NCBI GenBank assembly: GCA_033812795.1
Contig: JAPXSY010000006.1
Location: 20,581 to 84,580 of the forward strand
Reading direction: 5' to 3'
Origin: JAPXSY01 sp033812795
Lineage (GTDB): Bacteria; Verrucomicrobiota; Kiritimatiellia; RFP12; UBA1067
Length of the DNA stretch: 64,000 nt
Part shown: positions 9,070 through 16,964 of the stretch, one piece after another
Layout: each line of letters opens with the position of its first letter
How positions within the stretch are numbered: the stretch's first letter is position 1
Made by a program: the position numbers and the translations under genes
The notes under the pieces: model-generated
Databases searched by the model: none
The model's input: only the letters and a program-made list of their open reading frames with translations
Told to the model about the DNA's origin: nothing

Positions 9070-9463
9070 TCATTTCCCCCTTCCGCTCACCCCATGGCGC
9101 ACGAAAGGTCAAGATGCGTAAAAGCAAGATAGGAAAACTATAAAGGAACTGCCTTGACACGGCAAGACCGTATAAGAACTTAACAACCTATACCGTGTAA
9201 CCTGTAACCTGAAAACCGTCCCCGTCAGCCATTAGCTATTGCAACACCTTTAACCCTCTGAACGTCAACAAGTAAGCTTTTCCGATTCAACGGAAACCCC
9301 CACAGACACACGGTTTTCGGCGGATCGAGAAAGCGTAACATCCTCTGAACTAAAACGTTGAAGGCGTTTCCCCCCCGTAGCCTGTGCGGTCCCGCTTCCG
9401 TCCACATATCATGAGAAGTGGACAGCCCTGCACAGAACCAGCGGGAACCATTCGAGGTTTGCG
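9070..9463. other. Intergenic region, 394 bases, upstream of ileS
   Basis: It holds the ileS leader and promoter at its left end and, farther right, low-complexity sequence (GTAACCTGTAACCTG near 9200) and a set of complementary segments at 9383-9446. No supported gene; a 60-codon frame at 9225-9407 shows no recognisable protein features. Confidence 0.5.
9137..9165 (-). promoter_or_regulatory. Candidate sigma70 promoter for ileS
   Basis: On the minus strand, TTGCCG (9160-9165) is followed after 17 bases by TATAGT (9137-9142), five of six matches to the -10 consensus. The predicted transcript starts near 9130, about 60 bases before the ileS GTG. Confidence 0.5.
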
Positions 9464-9805
9464 TTACGGTTTTGGTTTCTCTGCTCGTCGGGTCATGGAG
9501 TTCACCTCATTCCACGCACCCGGCGTCTTGTCATGCTTGATGAGGAATGCCTGCAAATCCTTCGGCTGAGCTGTTAAGAGGCGCCTTCTTCCCTTCGTGG
9601 TCAACAATCCGCAACATGTAATTCTTCCCGTCACCCTCTGTGAACGTCCACTTACTCTTATCCGTATTATCCTTGCCTCTCCACTCGCCAATCAGCAAAG
9701 GATCAAAGATCAGATCCTGCTCCGTGTATAACGGGTGCAGGGATGGAGCACACCCCATCAAAAAACCAAGATCCCGAGGGTCATGATCGCAGTCGTCTTT
9801 TTCAT
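9464..9805 (-). pseudogene. Decayed lipoprotein gene (frameshifted, internally shortened)
   Basis: Three pieces in different frames together resemble one small PVC-type lipoprotein. Piece 1 starts at the ATG at 9805 after GAAAGGGC and gives a signal peptide, MKKTTAIMTLGILVF, then a stop. Piece 2, one frame over, continues with a lipobox (LGFLMGCAPSLHPLY) and EQDLIFDPLLIGEWRGKD up to about DHEGKKAPL. Piece 3, in another frame, ends with PKDLQAFLIKHDKTPGAW and a stop at 9464. One extra A in the run of six at about 9759-9764 on the plus strand would join pieces 1 and 2. The middle of the protein is missing between pieces 2 and 3. Family membership is from memory of similar lipoproteins; the frame breaks are seen directly. 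Confidence 0.6.
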
Positions 9806-9820
9806 GTTTTGCCCTTTCAT

Positions 9821-10558
9821 TCAGACGCGCCGCGCCGGACCCGCGACCGCGCGCCGTAAAGCGAGCCACAGCACATCCAGCAGCATCCGCCCCCCGCTGG
9901 AGAAGACCCGAACCGTCGAATGCCCGCCGTAATTCCAAATCACCGGAACCTCCACAACCCGGTACCCCAAATCCCGCGCCATCGCGATGATCTCGACATC
10001 AAAGGCGAAGCGGTTGATGCGCGAACGGCTGAACACCTCGCGGGCGACATCCCGCCGGAACAGTTTGAACCCGCATTGCGTGTCGCGCATGTCGTGAACC
10101 CCGGCAAGACGCACAAGAAGGTTGAAAACCCGGCTCAACACCCTGCGGTGCAACGGCGGAGGCGTAAGAATATGAGCGCCGCGGACCGCCCGCGACCCAC
10201 AGGCAATCGCCGCGCCCGCATCCACCGCCTCTTTCAACCGGACCCACTCTTGCAACGGTGTGGAGAGGTCGGCGTCCGACATCAGGATCAGATCGCCCTC
10301 GGCAGCGAGCACACCGGTCCGAACCGCGTAGCCCTTGCCCCGGTTGACCTTGTAGCCCAGCAGCCGGATCCGGTCACTGCCCGAAGCGGCGATGAACTCG
10401 CGCACCACATCCGAACACCGGTCGGGTGAACCGTCATCCACCAATATCGCGTCAACCTTCACCTCGGTCGTGTCGCGGATAAACGCCGCGACTTGTTCCA
10501 GCGTCCCCTTTAACCGACGGTACTCCCGATAAACCGGTATGACGACTGTTAACCGCAT
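9821..10558 (-). CDS. Family 2 glycosyltransferase, dolichyl-phosphate mannose/glucose synthase-like
   Basis: A 245-residue GT2 enzyme that probably transfers a hexose from a nucleotide sugar to a polyprenyl phosphate at the membrane. GT-A fold features: LTVVIPVYREYRRL at the N-terminus, the nucleotide-binding LVDDGSPD near residue 40, the metal-binding SDADLSTP near residue 95, and QCGFKLFRRD near residue 170, which is diagnostic for the DPM1/ALG5-like group. No extra transmembrane anchor is evident. The start at 10558 (MRLTVVIPVY) is chosen because AAAGGGG lies about ten bases upstream and the family begins here; the frame is open to 10606. Its product could feed the GT39-like enzyme at 37553-39181, which uses lipid-linked sugars, but this is inference. 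Confidence 0.85.
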   Translation of the reverse strand: MRLTVVIPVYREYRRLKGTLEQVAAFIRDTTEVKVDAILVDDGSPDRCSDVVREFIAASGSDRIRLLGYKVNRGKGYAVRTGVLAAEGDLILMSDADLSTPLQEWVRLKEAVDAGAAIACGSRAVRGAHILTPPPLHRRVLSRVFNLLVRLAGVHDMRDTQCGFKLFRRDVAREVFSRSRINRFAFDVEIIAMARDLGYRVVEVPVIWNYGGHSTVRVFSSGGRMLLDVLWLALRRAVAGPARRV

Positions 10559-10636
10559 GCCTCTCTTTCCCCTTTGAGTGTTATCCCTCGTTTGTTCGCA
10601 ACGCATTCCGCACAGCGGACGGATCCCGCCTTTCCC

Positions 10637-13264
10637 TCACCCGCCTGTAAGTAGCGCGAACGCCTCGTGAGCGGTTTTCGCGGCCAACAACCCGTCCAGC
10701 GTCTGACCGGTCAAGCGTTGCCGCAACTCGGCTTCCACCTCGGCGTAGACAGTGGCCTCGGATTCCGGATACAACACCATCACCCACACGCGCGGAGATG
10801 TTCCGGAGCCAGATGTCGCGGAAGCGATTCCCAACGCCGCGACCATGCGGTCGACATGCGCCGTCCGTACCGGAAATACCGCGACCTCCTCACCGATCCG
10901 GACCGGCGGCGTCTCCACGCCCCGGCGGATATCCGCCATCGCCTCCGGCAACGCATTGACCGCCCCGCTGCGCGCGCAGAGCGCCAACAGCAGGGCAAGA
11001 CCCTGTTGACGATCCTCCACATCGAAATCGAGGGCGATGCTCTGCCAACGGAGGCAACGCGCCGGAATCGTCTGCCGTGCGCAAAACGCCGCGCCGGCGC
11101 GGCCGCCGGTGAGCACCGCATACATGTCGTCCGGCGTGTCGCACGCCAGCAGGGCGGCGCGGCCGTGGCTGTCCAGCAGCCGACACAGGTGCGCGATCAC
11201 CTGCAATTGCGGCGACGCCGCCTGTTCGGGAGCCAGCACCAGCGCCACGATACGGGCTGGGCGGCCGTCCACGGTGTCATATGCCAAACCTTCTTTTTTC
11301 AGGCCGACCGCACACACCAGACGTGTCACGGCATCGGTGCGGGCGTGCGGCAGGGCCAGCCCGTGCTCCAACCCCGTGGAGAGATTCTGCTCCCGATCCA
11401 AAACCGCCTGCAACGCGCGATCCCGGTCTGTGACCAGTCCGCTCTCGCATAACAGGTTGACGAGTTCGGCGACCGCCCCGGCCGGAGTGGAGGCCAGCAA
11501 CCGCGGACGGCAGGTCTCGGGGAACAGGTGGTTCCGCAACACACCCGCGCTCCCGGCCGCAGACGCTTCCGGCACCTGTATGTTTTTTCTGAGCAACACG
11601 TCATCCAGCGGTCTCCGCAACGCACAAAGGTTCCCCTCGATATCGGAAAGCGCTTCCAGCATCACTACATTCACCAGCGCGCGCTCGCGTTCGCCGCATT
11701 CGAACGTGATCTCCCCGTCATGGCTCTGGAGATGGATCACCTGAGTCTCGCGGCTGATGCGGTAGAGCATGTGATGCCGGTTTAACACCTGCGCGTAAAA
11801 GCCCTCATCCTCAAACAGCTCAACAATCCGGTTCGCCATAAGCTGCGCCGCCTGCCGCGAAGGGAACCGGAACACCAGCCGCGCCGGTTCCGGCCCGCTT
11901 CCACCGCAACCATCCCCCTGATCCAAAACCCGGTCAGAGAGGAACGGCAGAGCCACGCAGGAGCAGAGAATCAGAAACACGGCGCAAAACAGCAGGCTTT
12001 GGGGCAACGGGATCATGCCGCCGACCGCCGCCAGCAATGCCACCGAAAGTTCAGCGCGTGGCAGTGCCAGAATCCCCACGCGCAGCGATGTCGCGGCGCC
12101 TGACCGTGTCAGCGACGCCCCGGCCGCGCATCCGATCAGATTGGCCCCCAACACCGCCACAGCCAACAGCACCGACGTGCCGAGCACGGTCTCGTTCGCC
12201 AGAAGATTCGGATTGAGACGCATGCCCAACGAGGCGAAACAGGCCGGCATCAGCGTCAGACTCACGAAATCGAGGCGCTCGCGGATCTCATGCCGGACAT
12301 CCATCGCGGAGAAGGCCACACCCATCATATACGCGCCGGAGACGACCGGCAGCCCGCAGGCCCCGATCAACCCGCCCGCGATCAGCAGACCGGCCGCAGA
12401 GACCGCAAACGGCTGACCGTAATTCTTCTCCCGCACGGCTAACGCGTTCATGCGGCGCGCAAGCGGAATGCCCAACAACAGCACAGCCCCCAACCCGACA
12501 CCCGCGCGCCACGCCACCGCCGCAATCCGCGCACCGGAAAGCTCGTTCACTCCGCCTCCCGCGCCGCTGACACCCGCAACCACGGTGAACACGATCAACC
12601 CAAGCACATTCCCGGCCATGGCCGCTGTCAGCGACAGGGTGCCCACCGGCGATTCCAAACGTTTGCGGACCGCCAGCAGACGGGCCAGAAAGCCGACGGA
12701 TGTGACGGAAATCGGGACGGCGCAAAGCAACAGCGCGGATGTGTGCCACGGCTGCGCCGGACCCAGCAGCGTTGGCGCGGCCCGGAAAAGCAGCGCGAGC
12801 CCCGCGCCGAACGCAAACAGGAATCCGCACACACCCGCCAGCACCCCGCTCGCCGACAGGCGCCGCATCTGACGCAAGTCCGTATCGAGTCCGGCCAGAA
12901 AAAAGAAGACCGCGAGGATCACGGCCATCAGACCCTGCCCGCCCCCACCCCACACCGACAGGAACGCCTCCGCATCCCCCATCAATCCGTGCGGGAAAAA
13001 CGGCAACGCCACCCCGCCGAGCAGATACGGCCCCACCACCACCCCGGCGGCCACCTCGCCGAACACCATCGGGAGACGCCCCCGCTCAAACAGGGCCCCT
13101 CCCAGTCTGGCCGCAAACACCAACACCCCGAGTTGCAGAATAAAACGTGCCGCGGCATCCGTTGCTGATCCCGACGCACCGCAACCGTCAGCCCAGACCG
13201 GAGACACGGGTATCGCGGCCACCGCCAGTGCCGCCGCCGCCCGCCTCATTCCGCGTGTGATCAT
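10637..13264 (-). CDS. CPA2-type cation/proton antiporter fused to PTS EIIA-like domains
   Basis: An 875-residue fusion. Residues 1-26 look like a signal or first membrane segment. About residues 35-430 form a Na+/H+ (KefB/CPA2-like) antiporter with 11-13 hydrophobic helices (AVFFFLAGLDTDLRQMRR is the typical helix-4/loop region). A linker of about 150 residues follows that I do not recognise. Near 590-740 is a PTS EIIA type-2 domain with the phospho-accepting histidine context HGLALPHARTDAV. The last 130 residues look like a second EIIA copy that has lost the histidine motif (VFPVRTAHVDRMVAALGI). It starts at an ATG behind GGAGG, six bases away. EIIA domains on antiporters suggest control of ion exchange by phosphorylation or metabolite state; no PTS EI or HPr is in the window. 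Confidence 0.85.
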   Translation of the reverse strand: MITRGMRRAAAALAVAAIPVSPVWADGCGASGSATDAAARFILQLGVLVFAARLGGALFERGRLPMVFGEVAAGVVVGPYLLGGVALPFFPHGLMGDAEAFLSVWGGGGQGLMAVILAVFFFLAGLDTDLRQMRRLSASGVLAGVCGFLFAFGAGLALLFRAAPTLLGPAQPWHTSALLLCAVPISVTSVGFLARLLAVRKRLESPVGTLSLTAAMAGNVLGLIVFTVVAGVSGAGGGVNELSGARIAAVAWRAGVGLGAVLLLGIPLARRMNALAVREKNYGQPFAVSAAGLLIAGGLIGACGLPVVSGAYMMGVAFSAMDVRHEIRERLDFVSLTLMPACFASLGMRLNPNLLANETVLGTSVLLAVAVLGANLIGCAAGASLTRSGAATSLRVGILALPRAELSVALLAAVGGMIPLPQSLLFCAVFLILCSCVALPFLSDRVLDQGDGCGGSGPEPARLVFRFPSRQAAQLMANRIVELFEDEGFYAQVLNRHHMLYRISRETQVIHLQSHDGEITFECGERERALVNVVMLEALSDIEGNLCALRRPLDDVLLRKNIQVPEASAAGSAGVLRNHLFPETCRPRLLASTPAGAVAELVNLLCESGLVTDRDRALQAVLDREQNLSTGLEHGLALPHARTDAVTRLVCAVGLKKEGLAYDTVDGRPARIVALVLAPEQAASPQLQVIAHLCRLLDSHGRAALLACDTPDDMYAVLTGGRAGAAFCARQTIPARCLRWQSIALDFDVEDRQQGLALLLALCARSGAVNALPEAMADIRRGVETPPVRIGEEVAVFPVRTAHVDRMVAALGIASATSGSGTSPRVWVMVLYPESEATVYAEVEAELRQRLTGQTLDGLLAAKTAHEAFALLTGG

Positions 13265-13282
13265 TGCCGCCTCCGTCCGTGG

Positions 13283-13945
13283 TTATGCGCCCTGCCGGTT
13301 GATCCGCGCAGCGGCAACCCCCGCGCCGAATCCGTTGTCGATGTTCACCACCGTGACCCCGGCCGCGCAGGAGTTGAGCATACCGAGCAGCGCGGCAAGC
13401 CCTTGGAAACTCGCCCCGTACCCGACGCTCGTCGGCACCGCAATCACCGGACGGTCCGTGAGTCCGCCGACCACGGAAGGCAGCGCGCCCTCCATCCCGG
13501 CCACCACCACAATCGCGCGCGCGTCCTCGAACCGGTCGATCCGTGAGAGCAACCGGTGCAGGCCGGCCACTCCCACATCATAAACCCGTTCGATCTGCGC
13601 GCCCAGACGCTCGGCCGTGAGTGCCGCCTCCTCCGCCACCAGAAGATCGGACGTGCCGGCGCAGAGTACCGCCACCTTGCCTTCCGGTTGCGGCAACGGC
13701 GCGACATCACGGGTCAAGATGTGCGCCTCTTCGCGGTAGACGGCATCAGGGATCTCCGTTTGAACAGCGGCAGCCTGCTCCGGCGTCACACGCGTCACGA
13801 ATGCGTTTTGTCCGGCATCGTTCAACGCGCGCATGATCGCGGCGATCTGCACGGCAGTCTTGCCCGATCCGAAAACCACCTCGGGCATCCCCAACCGCCG
13901 CTGGCGGTCGAAATCCGGTTTTGCGAAGTGAAGATCTTCAGTCAT
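13283..13945 (-). CDS. larB: LarB, nickel-pincer cofactor biosynthesis (AIR-carboxylase-like)
   Basis: LarB carboxylates and hydrolyses nicotinate adenine dinucleotide in nickel-pincer nucleotide synthesis. The 220 residues match the family: an N-terminal DFDRQRRLGMPEVVFGSGKT segment and the PurE-like core (VAVLCAGTSDLLVAEEAAL, VYDVGVAGLHRLL, VVVAGMEGALPSVVGGL, VPTSVGYG), ending NIDNGFGAGVAA. The gene begins four bases after the glyQS stop, so translation is probably coupled. larC, larE and a lactate racemase are not in the window, so the cofactor's user must lie elsewhere or the pathway is partial. Confidence 0.9.
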   Translation of the reverse strand: MTEDLHFAKPDFDRQRRLGMPEVVFGSGKTAVQIAAIMRALNDAGQNAFVTRVTPEQAAAVQTEIPDAVYREEAHILTRDVAPLPQPEGKVAVLCAGTSDLLVAEEAALTAERLGAQIERVYDVGVAGLHRLLSRIDRFEDARAIVVVAGMEGALPSVVGGLTDRPVIAVPTSVGYGASFQGLAALLGMLNSCAAGVTVVNIDNGFGAGVAAARINRQGA

Positions 13946-13948
13946 AGA

Positions 13949-15718
13949 TTACACCAACAAGGCATCGTCCAGTTTGGCTTTGACCTGCTCGATCGTAAGG
14001 CGTTCCTGCAGCATGGTGTCCCGGTCGCGGACCGTGACCGTGCCGTCCTCGAGGGTCTGGAAGTCGATGGTCACGCACCAGGGCGTGCCGATCTCGTCCT
14101 GACGGCGGTAACGGCGGCCGATCGCGCCGCCCTCGTCCCAGAACGCGGAGTAGCGGCGGCGCAGGTCTTCGAAAATCCCGCGGGCCCTGTTGTAGAGATC
14201 CGGCTTGTTCTTCACGAGCGGGAAGACGGCGACCTTAACCGGCGCGATGCGCGGACTGAAATGCATCACGATACGGGTATCCTCTTTGCCCTTATCGTCG
14301 GTCAACTTCTGCTCCTCGTAGGCGTTGCAGAGCAGCGCGAGCATCATGCGGTCCACCCCGGCAGAAGGCTCGATGACATGCGGCACGTACTTGCCCAAGA
14401 AGAGCTTCGATACGAAGGCGCGCGCGTCGGACTCGTCCTTACCGTGCGCGCGCCACTCGGCGACGACCTTATCGGTGAACGCGAGCTTAGCGGCGTCATC
14501 CAGCTTATCGGCCGCGAGCTTGAGCGGCTCGTCAAACACCTCCATGCTTTTGCCGCTGTGCTTTTGGTGCTGCGAGAGATCAAAGTCCGAGCGCGCCGCG
14601 ATCCCTTCCAGCTCCTGCACGCCGAAGGGGAACCGGTATTCGATATCGACACAGGCGCGCGCGTAGTGGGCCAGCTCCTCAGGCTTCTGCCAGTACTCGA
14701 CAAAGGACGTCTTGGGCAGTCCGCACGCCTCGAGCCAAGCCTTGCGCTGCTCAACCCAATATTTGTGCCACACCTCCCAGCCCCACGAGTCCTGCGGCAC
14801 GGAGAGATCGGGATGGTCGTCCAAGGTGGTGACGTGTCCGCAAATCAGCTCGACCGCCTCGTCGGGCCGGATGAAGAACTCCAGCTCCATCTGCTCGAAC
14901 TCGCGCGAGCGGAAGGTGTAGTTGCGCGGCGTGACCTCGTTGCGGAAGGACTTGCCCATCTGCGCGATACCGAACGGCACCTGCTGGCGGCTCGTGGCCA
15001 GCACATTCTGGAACTGCGCGAAAATCGCCTGCGCAGTCTCGGGACGCAGATAGGCGATGTTCGCGGAATCGTCCACCGGGCCGACCACGGTCCTGAACAT
15101 CAGGTTGAACGGGCGCGGCTCGGTCAACTCACCGCCGCAGTAGGGACAGGGGACCACCGCAGGCTGCGGGGCCTTGGCATTCGCCAGCAGCGTGTAGAGC
15201 GCGCGCACCGCGGCATATGGCGCGGGATCGGCCTTGAGCGTCTCATAGGCGGCGGTCAGCGTGTCCGCATCGAGCACGGCCGCCAAATTCGGGGCAAGCC
15301 CTTTGGCCTTGCCTTTGCACCAGCCCGCGACTTGGGCCGCGTCCGCGCCGCCCTCCAGCAACGCCTTCAGACTCTGGCCGATCGCGCCTTCCGCCAGAAT
15401 GTCCCACACCTGGTCGGCGCGCATCAGCTTTTTGCAGGCCCGGCAGGTGCACATGGGGTCCGAAAAGGTATCAAGGTGTCCCGAGGCTTTCCAGATCGCC
15501 GGATGCATGATGATCGTGGCATCGAGTCCCGCCACATCCTCGCGATTGCGCACCGTGGTCTTCCACCAGTCCTCCTTGATGTTGCGCTTCATCTCGCAGC
15601 CTAGCGGCCCGTAATCCCAAAATCCGTTGATCCCCCCGTACACCTCGGAACTGTGAAAAATGAAACCGCGGCGTTTACACAATGAGGCGATGACATCCAA
15701 GCTGCTTGTGTTCGACAT
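13949..15718 (-). CDS. glyQS: Glycyl-tRNA synthetase, single-chain dimeric type
   Basis: Charges tRNA-Gly; class II, 589 residues, of the alpha2 type found in eukaryotes, archaea and some bacteria rather than the alpha2beta2 type. It starts with LDVIASLCKRRGFIFHSSEVYGG and FWDYGPLG, then a zinc-ribbon-like pair of cysteine clusters (CTCRACKK, CPYCGG) flanking an insertion of about 90 residues. The class II core follows (YLRPETAQAIFAQFQN, GKSFRNEVTPRNYTFRSREFEQMELEFF), with motif 3 in VIEPSAGVDRMMLALL and a C-terminal anticodon domain (PRIAPVKVAVFPL). The ATG at 15718 has GAAGGAAGGAT immediately upstream. It is followed directly by larB. A perfect 14-bp inverted repeat lies about 60 bases upstream of the start. 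Confidence 0.95.
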   Translation of the reverse strand: MSNTSSLDVIASLCKRRGFIFHSSEVYGGINGFWDYGPLGCEMKRNIKEDWWKTTVRNREDVAGLDATIIMHPAIWKASGHLDTFSDPMCTCRACKKLMRADQVWDILAEGAIGQSLKALLEGGADAAQVAGWCKGKAKGLAPNLAAVLDADTLTAAYETLKADPAPYAAVRALYTLLANAKAPQPAVVPCPYCGGELTEPRPFNLMFRTVVGPVDDSANIAYLRPETAQAIFAQFQNVLATSRQQVPFGIAQMGKSFRNEVTPRNYTFRSREFEQMELEFFIRPDEAVELICGHVTTLDDHPDLSVPQDSWGWEVWHKYWVEQRKAWLEACGLPKTSFVEYWQKPEELAHYARACVDIEYRFPFGVQELEGIAARSDFDLSQHQKHSGKSMEVFDEPLKLAADKLDDAAKLAFTDKVVAEWRAHGKDESDARAFVSKLFLGKYVPHVIEPSAGVDRMMLALLCNAYEEQKLTDDKGKEDTRIVMHFSPRIAPVKVAVFPLVKNKPDLYNRARGIFEDLRRRYSAFWDEGGAIGRRYRRQDEIGTPWCVTIDFQTLEDGTVTVRDRDTMLQERLTIEQVKAKLDDALLV

Positions 15719-16181
15719 ATCCTTCCTTCACTTGCGTGGTCGCGCAATCATGCGCTTATGAAATTGCCATTCTCGCCCCCCGCCGGTCAGGGACCAGTGC
15801 AACACCGGCCCCTGACCGGCGGGCTCGCGAATCCTCCAGGTGACAAACCAGTGTTAGTTTGGCATGCGGACGGGGTGTAGGCAAGGGGAAACAGGCCGTG
15901 AACAACGCGCTTCTCCGTCCGATGATCCGGATAATCCCGTTATTGTCCCTTCCAACCTGCCGTCACACTTCATACCCCAGAGGACATGAGACGGCAACCG
16001 GTCACGAACGGGACACACGATGATGATGCACCGCGTGAGCGGCAAAGTACGGAACGTCACCGGCCTTGGGCAGGTCAGATAAGGCGCTTTTTACCACCCC
16101 GTCGCCTTTGTCCGCTTGCCAGAACGATGGCATTTTGCGACACTGTCGTCAAACAACACGTTCACCTTGGGAGGCAATCAC
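15719..16181. other. Intergenic region, 463 bases, between divergent glyQS and DUF1080 genes
   Basis: It contains the strong hairpin at 15779-15823. The rest is GC-rich and shows no supported gene; short frames on both strands lack recognisable protein features. Promoters for both flanking genes must lie here, but no clear sigma70 pair was seen. Confidence 0.5.
15779..15823. repeat. 14-bp perfect inverted repeat upstream of glyQS
   Basis: CCCGCCGGTCAGGG (15779-15792) and CCCTGACCGGCGGG (15810-15823) are perfect reverse complements around a 17-base spacer. Transcribed either way they would form a very stable hairpin. No T-run follows, so a simple terminator is unlikely. It could act in the glyQS leader or be a REP-type element. 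Confidence 0.75.
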
Positions 16182-16964
16182 ATGATGCGGATCACACGAT
16201 ATGTCCTATGTGCGGGGATCTTTTCTGCGGCCTGCTGCCTTGCGGCAGAGGAAGGCTGGACCCCGTTGTTCAACGGGAAAGATCTGGACGGCTGGATCCC
16301 GAAAATCAAAGGGTATCCCGCAGGCGAGAATTTCGCCAACACCTTCCGCGTGGAGGACGGCATGATCAAAGTGCGCTACGACGGGTACGACGGCGCGTTC
16401 AAAAACCGTTTCGGGCACCTTTTTTACAAAACCCCGTTCTCCCACTATATTCTGCGTGTCGAATACCGGTTTGTAGGAGAGCAGTTGCCGGACGGTGCCG
16501 GATGGGCCAAACGTAACAGCGGCGTGATGATCCACGGACAGACGCCGGAAAGCATGGGAGTGAACCAGTCGTTCCCAGTATCAATCGAGGTCCAGTTCCT
16601 GGGCGGACTGGGCAGCGGCAACCGCACTACCGCCAACCTCTGCACTCCCGGCACAAATGTTGAAAAGGACGGCAAACTTTACACGCCGCACGGACTCAGC
16701 GCCAAATCCAAGACCTATCACGGCGACCAATGGGTGACGGTTGAGATCGAGGCGCGCGGTAGCGAAACCATCCTCCATCGCATCGAGGGCGAGACGGTCT
16801 TGCAGTATGACAAGCCGCAGTATGACCCCAAAGACGGCGATGCCCGACGCCTGATCGAGGCGAACGGCGGCAAGCTCCTGATCGAGGGCGGGACAATCTC
16901 GCTTCAGTCGGAGAGCCATCCCATCGACTTCCGTAAAATCGAGATCAAGGTGCTGAAGCCGTAG
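16182..16964 (+). CDS. Secreted DUF1080 (3-keto-disaccharide hydrolase family) protein
   Basis: A 260-residue secreted protein. A signal peptide (MMRITRYVLCAGIFSAACCLA) is followed by the hallmark start of the DUF1080 fold, EEGWTPLFNGKDLDGW. Conserved parts include NSGVMIHGQ, YTPHGLSAKSKTYHGDQWVTVEIEARG and the C-terminal DFRKIEIKVL. The concanavalin-like fold is found in hydrolases that act on 3-keto-glycosides and is expanded in PVC bacteria. GGGAGG lies seven bases before the ATG at 16182; an upstream ATG at 16116 has no such site. Its 3' end overlaps the convergent helicase gene by 20 bases. Confidence 0.88.
   Translation: MMRITRYVLCAGIFSAACCLAAEEGWTPLFNGKDLDGWIPKIKGYPAGENFANTFRVEDGMIKVRYDGYDGAFKNRFGHLFYKTPFSHYILRVEYRFVGEQLPDGAGWAKRNSGVMIHGQTPESMGVNQSFPVSIEVQFLGGLGSGNRTTANLCTPGTNVEKDGKLYTPHGLSAKSKTYHGDQWVTVEIEARGSETILHRIEGETVLQYDKPQYDPKDGDARRLIEANGGKLLIEGGTISLQSESHPIDFRKIEIKVLKP

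Noticed and set aside
9225..9407. 60-codon minus-strand frame upstream of ileS
   Set aside because: No recognisable motif or ribosome-binding site; inside low-complexity intergenic sequence.
13556..15604. A 682-codon plus-strand frame opposite larB and glyQS
   Set aside because: Shadow of two well-supported minus-strand genes, with no domain or ribosome-binding site.
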